This document shows positions 17,060 to 24,521 of a DNA stretch of 64,000 bases, piece by piece. Within the stretch, counting starts at the first letter, position 1. Every line of letters starts with the position of its first letter. Made by a program: the position numbers and the translations under genes. Under the pieces are notes generated by a model. That model saw only the letters and a program-made list of their open reading frames with translations, searched no databases and was not told where the DNA came from. The DNA lies in the NCBI RefSeq assembly GCF_040655735.1, contig NZ_JBFAKK010000006.1, positions 434,001 through 498,000 on the forward strand, read 5' to 3'. Source of the stretch: Phytomonospora sp040655735 (GTDB taxonomy: Bacteria; Actinomycetota; Actinomycetes; Mycobacteriales; Micromonosporaceae).

Positions 17060-17086
17060 GACGCGCCCGGGACGAGAAACGTGACA
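17060..17086 (-). promoter_or_regulatory. ECF41-type promoter of the oxidoreductase-sigma operon
   Basis: Reading the minus strand, TGTCACG (17086-17080) is followed after exactly 16 nt by CGTC (17063-17060), 42 nt before the oxidoreductase ATG. This matches the published ECF41 promoter (TGTCACA, 16-nt spacer, CGTC) at every position except one. It implies positive autoregulation of the operon by its own sigma factor. Confidence 0.75.
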
Positions 17087-17093
17087 GCGCCGC

Positions 17094-17888
17094 TCAGCTG
17101 GGGAAGAAGACGTCGGTGAGAAGGCGTCCGTCGGCGAGGAGGCCGCCGTCGACGGGGAGCACGAGGCCGGTGATCCAGGAGGCGTCCTCGGAGGCGAGGA
17201 AGGCGACGGCGGCGGCGATGTCCTCGGGTTGCCCCGCGCGGGCCATGGGGTAGCGGGTGCCGATGTCGTCGATGTCCTGCTTCTTCCACGCGCGGGTGCG
17301 AATCGAGCCGGGCGCGACCAGGTTGACGCGGATGGATCCTTCGAGGCCGGCGGCGAGGCGGGAGCGCGGGGAGTATTCGACGGCGAGGTTCTGGGTGAGG
17401 CTCTGCAAGCCGGCCTTGGCCGCGGAGTAGGCGGCCGCGCCGAAGGCGGCGATGCCGTTGATGGAGCCGATGGAGACGACGTTGCCGGCCGGCGCGGCGA
17501 GCAGGTGCGGGAGCGCGGCCTTGACGCAGCGGACGGCGCCGAGCAGCGTCGGGTCGACCTGGCGGTGCCACTCCTCCTCGTCGAGGTCGTCGAACTTCGG
17601 CCGGCCCGCGACGCCGACGTTGTTCACCAGTACGTCGAGCCTGCCGTGCGCCTCCATGGCGGCGGCCACCGCGGCGTCGACGCTCTCCCGGTCGGTGACG
17701 TCGCAGGCGACCGGGACGGCCCTGGCGCCCTCGGCGGTCAGTTCGGTGGCGGTCGCCTCGGCGGCCGCGAGGTCGATGTCGGAAACGGTCACGGCCGCTC
17801 CCTCGGCCGCGAGCCTGCGGGCGACGGCTCGCCCGATGCCGCGCGCCGCGCCGGTGACGAGGACGGCACGGTCGTCGAATCGCCGCAT
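17094..17888 (-). CDS. Short-chain dehydrogenase/reductase
   Basis: 264 residues from ATG 17888, preceded by GGAGGTG. Classical SDR: NAD(P) motif TGAARGIG near residue 12-19, VNNVGVAG, catalytic Ser in VSIGSINGIAAFG and YSAAKAG (Tyr/Lys), then the PG switch VAPGSIRTRAW. Ends with the usual GLVLPVDGG. Substrate cannot be told from sequence; FabG-like and sugar or steroid oxidoreductases share these features. It is divergent from the MFS transporter gene (18013) with about 125 bp between. Its 3' end is only 8 nt from the ECF41 promoter. Confidence 0.9.
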   Translation of the reverse strand: MRRFDDRAVLVTGAARGIGRAVARRLAAEGAAVTVSDIDLAAAEATATELTAEGARAVPVACDVTDRESVDAAVAAAMEAHGRLDVLVNNVGVAGRPKFDDLDEEEWHRQVDPTLLGAVRCVKAALPHLLAAPAGNVVSIGSINGIAAFGAAAYSAAKAGLQSLTQNLAVEYSPRSRLAAGLEGSIRVNLVAPGSIRTRAWKKQDIDDIGTRYPMARAGQPEDIAAAVAFLASEDASWITGLVLPVDGGLLADGRLLTDVFFPS

Positions 17889-18012
17889 GGGACACCTCCG
17901 GGGTCGATGAATGCGTCCACAGTAGAGCTTCCCGGATCCGTTGTGCGGATTCCTGACTCGCCGTCGGCGATCTTGATCTGGTAGCTTTCCGGACTTCGTG
18001 TCCGGAGGTCCG

Positions 18013-19227
18013 ATGCTCACCACTCTGCGGCGGCGCGTGTTCGGCGACGCCGACTATCGCCGCTACCTGCTGCTGCTCACCGTCACCGGCGCGGCCGGCT
18101 CGGCCGGGATGCCCCTGGTGCCGCTGTTCTTGTCGCAGGAGCTCGGCGCGAGCCTCGCCGAGGTCGGTGTCCTGACCGTCTCCGGGCTGCTCGGCGTCGC
18201 CGTCAACCTTCCCGTCGGCAGGCTCAGCGACCGCCTTCGCTCGCGCCGGCCGCTGATGCTGGTCTTCGCCTCATGCATGGGACTCGGCTGGGCACTCCTC
18301 GGTTTCGCGTCCTCCTTCTGGGTCGCGATCGGCATCTACGCGGTGCTCCTGTCGGCCCCCTTCGGAACGCTCAACGCGCAGATCTTCGCCGCCCTCAACG
18401 ACACCATGCGCGAGCGCGGAGAGTCCCGGCCGTCGACGATCAACACGACCCTGCGCGGCGGCTACTCCTTCGGCTACATGCTCGGACCCGTCCTGAGCAC
18501 CGTGCTGGCCGCGAGCGTGGGCATCCGCGCCGCGTTCTGGATCGCCGTGGCCGCCTACGCCCTCGTCGTCGTCCTCGCGTCGCGAATCCGCCCGGGCGCG
18601 GGTCCGCGCGCGACGGACACCGGCGAGAACGGCGCGAAGCGCACCGGGATCCTCCCGCTGGCGCTGTTCGCGTGCGGGCTGAGCATGGTCATCGTCGGAG
18701 ACATGCTCCGCGACGTCTACCTGCCCATCTACGTCGTGGAGTACCTGCACCAGAGCACGGTCGCCTTCGGCGTGCTGATCGCCGCCATCGCCGGACTCGA
18801 GGTCGTCGTATTCCCGCTGGTCGGCGCGCTGGCCGACCGCTTCGGCATCGAACGCGTCATCGTCGCCGCTCTCGCCATCGGCGTCGTGGCCTACGCCGTC
18901 CTGGCCTCCAGCACGCAGATGTGGCAGGTCTGGCTGTTCCGCCTGCTGCAGGTCGTGCTGTTCGCCGCGACCATCGGGCTCGGCCTCAGCTACGCCCAGG
19001 GGCTCGTCCCCGGGCGGGCCGGACTGGCGTCGGCGACATTCTTCAGCGCGCAGACCGCCGCGCGACCCGTCAGCGGACTGGTGGGCGCCGCGGCGGTCGG
19101 CGGCCTGTCCCTGCCGGGGATCTTCTGGGTGCCGGCGGGACTGTGCGCGCTGTGCCTGGTGGTCTTCGCGGCGACCTCCCTGCGCGGGCGCAAGCCAGTT
19201 CACGAGGAGGCCGGGGTGAGCGTGTGA
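18013..19227 (+). CDS. MFS sugar-efflux-type transporter
   Basis: 404 residues from ATG 18013, preceded by GGAGG; a GTG five codons upstream is possible. Twelve hydrophobic segments can be traced. The MFS loop 2-3 motif reads GRLSDRLRSRRP, followed by the halves separated by a polar loop at about 195-215 (RIRPGAGPRATDTGENG). The pattern LVPLFLSQELGAS and the Asn-rich NAQIFAALNDTMRE loop match the SetA/sugar efflux subgroup, which exports sugars or analogues across the cytoplasmic membrane by proton antiport. Substrate is inferred. Convergent with the glycosyltransferase gene with only 6 nt between stops. Confidence 0.85.
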   Translation: MLTTLRRRVFGDADYRRYLLLLTVTGAAGSAGMPLVPLFLSQELGASLAEVGVLTVSGLLGVAVNLPVGRLSDRLRSRRPLMLVFASCMGLGWALLGFASSFWVAIGIYAVLLSAPFGTLNAQIFAALNDTMRERGESRPSTINTTLRGGYSFGYMLGPVLSTVLAASVGIRAAFWIAVAAYALVVVLASRIRPGAGPRATDTGENGAKRTGILPLALFACGLSMVIVGDMLRDVYLPIYVVEYLHQSTVAFGVLIAAIAGLEVVVFPLVGALADRFGIERVIVAALAIGVVAYAVLASSTQMWQVWLFRLLQVVLFAATIGLGLSYAQGLVPGRAGLASATFFSAQTAARPVSGLVGAAAVGGLSLPGIFWVPAGLCALCLVVFAATSLRGRKPVHEEAGVSV

Positions 19228-19233
19228 ACGGAC

Positions 19234-21120
19234 CTAACGGCGCAGCTTCGCCAGCAGCTTCGTCAGACGCGGCAGGACCCGCAGCTGCACCGGCCTGCCC
19301 TTCTGGTTGACGACGGCGACCTCGCGGCGCAGATCGCCGATCCGCACCTCGGCACGGACCTCCCACGCGCCCGGACGCACGCGCAGGATCGGCAGCGACA
19401 GGCTCGCGGTCAGCCGGAAGGCGCCGGACTCGACCGTCACGGCCGTCGGCATCGTCAGCCGCGCCGAGCCCCGGGCGAGCACGATCGCCGCCTCAGTGCG
19501 GCGGGCGTCCTTAGGCGGCGGGTAATCGGCCACCACGCGCAGGCTGGTCGTGGTGCTGCGCAGGCTCACCAGGCGCGGTGAGGGATAGCTGGAGTGGACC
19601 CGTTCGCCCAGATCGAGGCCCAGGTTGCCGTGCTTGCTGAAGAAGGTCGTGGCGACGACCGACCCTCCCGGGCGCCGGACCTCGTGCGAGTCGGCGGCGG
19701 TCTCCACCGACTCGGCCCGCCGCGCGCCGAGGCGCCTCTCCCGCCGAACCCCCTCGGCCGAGATCGAGACGGACAGGTCCCACAACCCGTCGGCGAGCGC
19801 CTTGCCCCCGGCGGCCTTCGAGACGTCCACGAAGGCTTCGAAGGAGGTGCCGCCACCGGCAGGGGTGGCCTCGACGTGGTGCCCGGTCTTGCCGTCGCGG
19901 GCGCGCACGATCACGGAGACGGTCTGCGGCCGGTCGCTCAGGTCCGGCAGCACGGCCTCGAAGCCGATGGTCAGGCCGCGCTCGCTCCACGCCAGCGAGG
20001 TCAGGCGGTGCTCGACGGCCAGCCGGTCGGTCAGGTCGTAGACCGAGTCGGGGACGCGCAGGGTCTCGTCGCGGAAAAAGTTCAGCGGCCGGTAGACCCG
20101 CTCGCCGTCGACGACCGCGGCCGGCGACTCGGTCTTCAGAAGGTCGGGAAGAGCCTCCTGGAAGGCCTCGAACTCCCCTTCGGCGATGAGGTGGGACATG
20201 AGACGCCGGCGGGGGTCGAGTTTGGCGAGGACGCCGTCGGTCAGGCAGTCCTTGAGCACCGCGCGGGCGAGCTCGAAGGTCTCGCGTTTCTCGGCGGGGG
20301 TCAGTTCGCGCGCCCAGTAGGCGGAGAAGAGCGTGAGCACGGCGGTGCGGACGTGCCGGGCCATGAGGTGGTCGCGTTTCGGGCCCGGCGGGACGTGATC
20401 GGCGACGATGGCGACCAGGTCGGCCGCGACCGCGTGGAGGGCCGGGTAGTCGGGCCGCTGGGAGGTCGCGTTGGAACCGTCGGGGCGCGTGCGCAGGTAG
20501 TAGCAGTCGTAGTCGGCGAGGATCGAGATGACCTCGGCGTTGAGGTAGCAGCGGCTGGTGAAGGGCCCGTCCTCGCGGCGGGCGACGCCTTCGGGGAAGC
20601 GGATGCCGTGGCGCTCGATCATCTCGCGCCGGAAGAGCTTCCACGGGCCGAGGCTGTTGAAGACGTTCGACTTGTACAGGTCGACCTTGTCCGCCGAGCG
20701 ACCGAACATCGACTTCGGGGCGCGGTCGCGGTGTCCGGGAGGCGTGGCCATGCGGCCGAGCAGGACGTCCGAGGACGCGCGCTCGGCCATGGCGACCATG
20801 CGTTCGAGGGCCTCGTCGCCGAGGTAGTCGTCGGCGTCGAGGAAGAAGACGTAGGTGCCCTTGGCGCGATCGAGACCGAAGTTGCGCGGGCCGCCGGGGC
20901 CGCCGGAGTTCTCGGGAAGGCGGTGGACCCGAAGCTCGGGGAAGTCGGCGGCGAGTCTTTCGAGTTCTTCCCAGCTGCCGTCACGGGAGCGGTCGTCGAC
21001 GGCGATGACCTCGATGTTGTCCGTCCCGATCGTCTGGCGCCGCACCGAGGCGACGCATTCGGCGAGCCAGGGCCGGACGTCGAAGACCGGGATGATGACC
21101 GTCACAAGAGGGGCAGGCAC
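19234..21120 (-). CDS. TarS/TarP-like family 2 glycosyltransferase
   Basis: 628 residues. Residues 1-300 are a GT-A domain: VTVIIPVFDVRPWLAECV, IEVIAVDDRSRDGSW, the NSGGPGGPRNFGL block and the metal-binding DADD motif in FFLDADDYLG. That NSGGPGxPRN block and the overall layout (GT2, helical linker, then two beta-rich immunoglobulin-like modules at about 390-628) resemble the Staphylococcus TarS wall-teichoic-acid GlcNAc transferase. The likely role is glycosylation of a wall teichoic or other polyol-phosphate polymer on the cytosolic face. No signal peptide or membrane helix. Start is GTG 21120. Donor and acceptor are inferred. Confidence 0.82.
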   Translation of the reverse strand: MPAPLVTVIIPVFDVRPWLAECVASVRRQTIGTDNIEVIAVDDRSRDGSWEELERLAADFPELRVHRLPENSGGPGGPRNFGLDRAKGTYVFFLDADDYLGDEALERMVAMAERASSDVLLGRMATPPGHRDRAPKSMFGRSADKVDLYKSNVFNSLGPWKLFRREMIERHGIRFPEGVARREDGPFTSRCYLNAEVISILADYDCYYLRTRPDGSNATSQRPDYPALHAVAADLVAIVADHVPPGPKRDHLMARHVRTAVLTLFSAYWARELTPAEKRETFELARAVLKDCLTDGVLAKLDPRRRLMSHLIAEGEFEAFQEALPDLLKTESPAAVVDGERVYRPLNFFRDETLRVPDSVYDLTDRLAVEHRLTSLAWSERGLTIGFEAVLPDLSDRPQTVSVIVRARDGKTGHHVEATPAGGGTSFEAFVDVSKAAGGKALADGLWDLSVSISAEGVRRERRLGARRAESVETAADSHEVRRPGGSVVATTFFSKHGNLGLDLGERVHSSYPSPRLVSLRSTTTSLRVVADYPPPKDARRTEAAIVLARGSARLTMPTAVTVESGAFRLTASLSLPILRVRPGAWEVRAEVRIGDLRREVAVVNQKGRPVQLRVLPRLTKLLAKLRR

Positions 21121-21261
21121 ATGCGGATCCTAGCGGTGCGTGTCCGCCCGGTCCCCGCAGCGGCATAGATCAACTTCAGTCCATGTTCGAGTCGCGTCCT
21201 GTCACCCCCCACCGGTACTCTGCGCCACCGGAGCCCTTTCGCTCCGGGAGCAGAAGACGAG

Positions 21262-22509
21262 GTGCCCGAGATTCCCACCGCAGAGCGAGTCCTCACCATC
21301 AGCCGCGTCGAGGCGAGGCGGCTGGCCATCTCGCGCCAGCACCTCGCCGCGGTCCGTCCGCGCGCCGACGACGAGGGCCTGCGCACGGTGCTGCGCGCGC
21401 TGCGCTACCTCCAGCTCGACCCGATCAGTGTGGTCGCGCCGAGCCACGACCTGGTCGTGTGGAGCAGGCTCGGGCCCACCGCCGGGGCGGGACTGCGCCG
21501 GCTGTGGTGGGAGGACCGGTGGCTGTTCGAGTACTGGGCCCACGCCGCCGCGATCGTGCTCACCGAGGACTACCCGCTGCACCGGGCGACGATGGACGCC
21601 CACCCGCCCGCCAACTTCACCGCGATCAAAGCGTGGGTGGAGGCCAACGGCCGCCTGCTCGGCCATGTCCTCGAGCGCCTCGGTGAGGGCGTCGCACTGC
21701 CCACCGACGCCTTCGACGACTGCGCCGATGTGTCCTGGGAGTCCACCGGCTGGACGGCCGGCCGCAACGTCGAGCGCATGCTGGCCCACCTGTGGCGGCA
21801 GGGCCGGATCATGGTCGCCGGCCGCGCCGGCGGCAAGCGCCTGTGGGGACTGCCCGAGGCCTGCCTGCCCACCGGCACCGACCGGGTCGCGATGTCGCCC
21901 GTCGAGAAGGTCACCGCGGCCACCGAGCACACCCTCCGCGCGCTCGGCGCGGCCCGCCCGCTCGACATCCGCCAGTACTTCCTGCGCGGCGACTATGTGG
22001 GGCTGCCGGCGATCCTGCGCTCGCTCACCGAACAGGGCCGCGTCGTCCCCGTTCGCGTGGACGGCACCGCCGCCAAGGAGACCTGGTACGTCCACGCCGA
22101 GGCGCTCGCCGGGCTCGACGCGATCCGCGCCGGAGAGTGGGAGGGCCGGACCGCCCTGCTGTCGCCCTTCGACAACCTCATCAACGACCGGCGCCTCACC
22201 GAGCGGCTGTGGGGTTTCGCGTTCCGCAACGAGATGTACGTTCCGAAGGCCCAGCGCGAGTACGGCTACTACCTCATGCCGGTCCTGCACGGCGACCGGC
22301 TCGTCGGGCGCCTCGCCCCCAGGCACGACCGCAAGCGCGGCGTGCTGGTCATCGAGGGCCTGTTCCTGGAACCCGACGTCGAAGCGACCGCCGCGCTCCG
22401 CCGGGCGGTGTCGGCCGAGATCGCCGACCTGGCCGCGCTCACCGGAGCCTCCGCGATCGAGTACGGCGTCGTCCCGGACCGTTGGAGGACGGCGCTGGTT
22501 CGCGACTGA
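21262..22509 (+). CDS. YcaQ/AlkX-family DNA glycosylase (winged-helix, crosslink repair)
   Basis: 415 residues from GTG 21262. Winged-helix family HTH_42: the block LRALRYLQLDPISVVAPSHDLV contains the catalytic Gln-x-Asp (Q51, D53) of the AlkZ/YcaQ glycosylases, which unhook interstrand crosslinks or alkylated bases. Further family blocks are WEDRWLFEYWAHAA, GRNVERMLAHLW, LLSPFDNLINDRRLTERLWGF and FLEPDV. Full length. It stands alone just before the island-like region that begins after 22510. Confidence 0.9.
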   Translation: MPEIPTAERVLTISRVEARRLAISRQHLAAVRPRADDEGLRTVLRALRYLQLDPISVVAPSHDLVVWSRLGPTAGAGLRRLWWEDRWLFEYWAHAAAIVLTEDYPLHRATMDAHPPANFTAIKAWVEANGRLLGHVLERLGEGVALPTDAFDDCADVSWESTGWTAGRNVERMLAHLWRQGRIMVAGRAGGKRLWGLPEACLPTGTDRVAMSPVEKVTAATEHTLRALGAARPLDIRQYFLRGDYVGLPAILRSLTEQGRVVPVRVDGTAAKETWYVHAEALAGLDAIRAGEWEGRTALLSPFDNLINDRRLTERLWGFAFRNEMYVPKAQREYGYYLMPVLHGDRLVGRLAPRHDRKRGVLVIEGLFLEPDVEATAALRRAVSAEIADLAALTGASAIEYGVVPDRWRTALVRD

Positions 22510-23048
22510 GGCGGTGGGGTCGAGGGCGATGCTGGACTGCGGTGCCCAGGAAAGACCGGGCTCGCCGGCAGTAGGCCTCCAGCAGCGCGTGCTCCTTCAC
22601 CGGCCGGTCGAGCCGCCGTCCGTGGAAGGTCGCGTCCCGGCCGGGTGGGGTTCACTGCCACTGGTTCGCAGGGTCCTCGGGCGGGCCGAGGTCGCCGCCG
22701 GTCACGTGAACGCGCAGGACCAGCACGGGAAAGGACCAGCCGCAGCGGCTGGTGCCGTTCCCCCATCGGATGATGTGACTAAACGTCGGGCATGGGGGAT
22801 ATGACATCGGCAGGCCTATGGGCGACCATGAGCCACCGGCCTTGTCAGATCAACGACACTAACGGTCGCGAACACTCGTATCGCAAGTACATTCCATTCT
22901 TCGCCGCCGCCGGCCTTGCATCGAGAGCGCGATGGAATCATTGATCATCCTTCTTCGCGAGCCGAACTGAACTCATTCTTGACCGTTTTCTAGAGGAGGG
23001 GTCGGCTGGCACCCCTCTTCTGCTTCGACCGAGAGGGTGGTCGGCGAC
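22510..23048. other. Gene-poor junction before the defence operon
   Basis: About 540 bp without a convincing gene. The first ~280 bp are as GC-rich as the flanks. On the minus strand one frame reads CGWSFPVLVLRVHVTGGDL, then an in-frame TGA, then RLDRPVKEHALLEAYCRRA; this may be a decayed reading frame, but I cannot assign a family. From about 22770 the base composition becomes visibly more AT-rich. A 50-codon plus-strand frame (22792-22944, MGDMTSAGLW start) lies here with no recognisable motif. A hairpin at 22992-23021 and the promoter of the CARF operon must also lie here. Confidence 0.5.
22992..23021 (+). other. Hairpin immediately upstream of the CARF gene
   Basis: An 11-nt arm AGAGGAGGGGT and its partner ACCCCTCTTCT (one G-T pair) flank an 8-nt loop, ending 28 nt before the CARF gene start. 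It may be a terminator insulating the operon from upstream transcription (the downstream strand is pyrimidine-rich but has no clean T run) or a leader-RNA control structure. Confidence 0.45.
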
Positions 23049-24521
23049 GTGGCCGACGGGACCGAACTTACGTTCGACCAACGCATGGAGATCATGCGCA
23101 GCATCACCCTCGGCTCCGAGACATACGGCGAAGGCATCGCATACGAGCAGGCGACTCGCTTCTACCTTGAACACCTCGTCGACGAGTGCGCCGAGCGCAT
23201 CCGGATGGACTGCCCCGGCCTTCCTTCGCGTGTGGATCTATTGATCAGCGTCACCGGTTTCTCTCCGAGGCCCACCATCGTGGTCTGCAAGGTTCTGCAG
23301 CCGCGACGACTGGTGGTGATTCCCTCCGAGAACGCTCGAGGCAGTGTCAACGACATCGCCCGACACGTCATCGGACCGACCGGGCTCCAGCAGGCCGACT
23401 TCGTGCAGCGTCGATGCACGCCGACCGACCCTTTGAGCATCTACCACGTAGTCAAGGACGAACTTGAGCTCCTGGCGAGGGAAGACGAGCGAGCGGTGTC
23501 CTACATCGACATAACCGGCGGTCGCAAGGTCATGAGCGCGACGGCGGCTCTCGCAGCCTGGCAACTGGATCTCGGTCTGTGCTATTTGGACGGGGAGTGG
23601 GATCCCGTGCTGCGCCAGGCGGTTCCCGGTCGCGACCGGTTGCTCCTGCTCGACAATCCCACCTCCCTCTTCGGCGAGCAGGAGATGAACGCGGCCGATC
23701 ATGCCTTCGACGGTGGTGCCTACGAAGCCGCACGAAATCGCTTCGACGAGTTGGCGGTGCGCCTGGCTCGGCCGATCGAGGCGAGGTTCTGGGGCGCACT
23801 GTCCAGGCTCTACCAGGCCTGGTGCGACCTGGATCTGGTCTCTCTTCCCGATGCGATCGATGGCGTGCGCCGTACCCTTTCCCCCATGCAGAGACAGCTC
23901 CCGGCTTCCGCTGCGACCCGCCTGGCGGCGCAACTGGAGTTTCTCGAGCAACTCGTCAATCGTGACCCGCGAGCGCTTCTACTCTCGTTCAACCTGCTCG
24001 ACGATCACTATCGAAAAGTCGGCCGCCACGACTTCGCCGCGCTCTTCTCGTATCGGACGATCGAGCGTTGCCTCGTCGGGCGACTGGCCGCTCAAAACCC
24101 TACCTTCGATCCGAAGGCACCTTCTTATGATCTTTTGACGAACGATGTACCGGCATTGCGCCAGGCCTACCGCAGCGTCTGTGACGCCGTTGACGGCCCG
24201 AAGCCCGGCCGTGCCCTTCCCAGGAACCTCGGCGTCTTCGCGGCGGCAGCACTGTTGCAAGCACAAGGCGATGCGGTCACTGACCCCGCAGAACTTGCGA
24301 CCGCGACTGATCTCCAGGAGCTTCGCAAACTCGCCGAGGCCAGAAATCAGTCAGTTCTGGCCCATGGTGAAGAATCGGTGTCGCCGAAGATCTCGGCAGA
24401 TCTCAACCGCAAAGCCCTGCGCGTGCTGCGCGCATACTGGCAACTCACGTACCCGGGCGAAGATCTCGACGGTATCCGAGCCGAGCTGGCCTTCCTCAGC
24501 GCCGAGGATTCGGGTAAATGA
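23049..24521 (+). CDS. CARF-HEPN protein (Csm6/Csx1-like ribonuclease effector)
   Basis: 490 residues from GTG 23049, with GAGAGGGTGG upstream; GTG 23037 and ATG 23085 are alternatives. The N-terminal CARF Rossmann domain shows LLISVTGFSPRPTIVV (ligand loop after the first strand), VIPSENARGS, and the second conserved loop DITGGRKVM (about 154-162), the segment that contacts cyclic oligoadenylate in CARF proteins. A helical middle follows. Near the C-terminus RNQSVLAHG carries an R-x6-H HEPN ribonuclease motif (about R432 to H439), as in Csm6-like families. In type III CRISPR such proteins are RNases activated by cOA. Here no cas gene or array is nearby; it heads an operon with helicase and PLD genes, overlapping the next gene at ATGA. 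Confidence 0.85.
   Translation: MADGTELTFDQRMEIMRSITLGSETYGEGIAYEQATRFYLEHLVDECAERIRMDCPGLPSRVDLLISVTGFSPRPTIVVCKVLQPRRLVVIPSENARGSVNDIARHVIGPTGLQQADFVQRRCTPTDPLSIYHVVKDELELLAREDERAVSYIDITGGRKVMSATAALAAWQLDLGLCYLDGEWDPVLRQAVPGRDRLLLLDNPTSLFGEQEMNAADHAFDGGAYEAARNRFDELAVRLARPIEARFWGALSRLYQAWCDLDLVSLPDAIDGVRRTLSPMQRQLPASAATRLAAQLEFLEQLVNRDPRALLLSFNLLDDHYRKVGRHDFAALFSYRTIERCLVGRLAAQNPTFDPKAPSYDLLTNDVPALRQAYRSVCDAVDGPKPGRALPRNLGVFAAAALLQAQGDAVTDPAELATATDLQELRKLAEARNQSVLAHGEESVSPKISADLNRKALRVLRAYWQLTYPGEDLDGIRAELAFLSAEDSGK

Noticed and set aside
22269..22766. 165-codon minus-strand frame across the ycaQ end
   Set aside because: Overlaps ycaQ by about 240 nt, is Arg/Pro-rich and has no motifs. A different minus-strand frame in the same place reads more protein-like but is interrupted by a stop.
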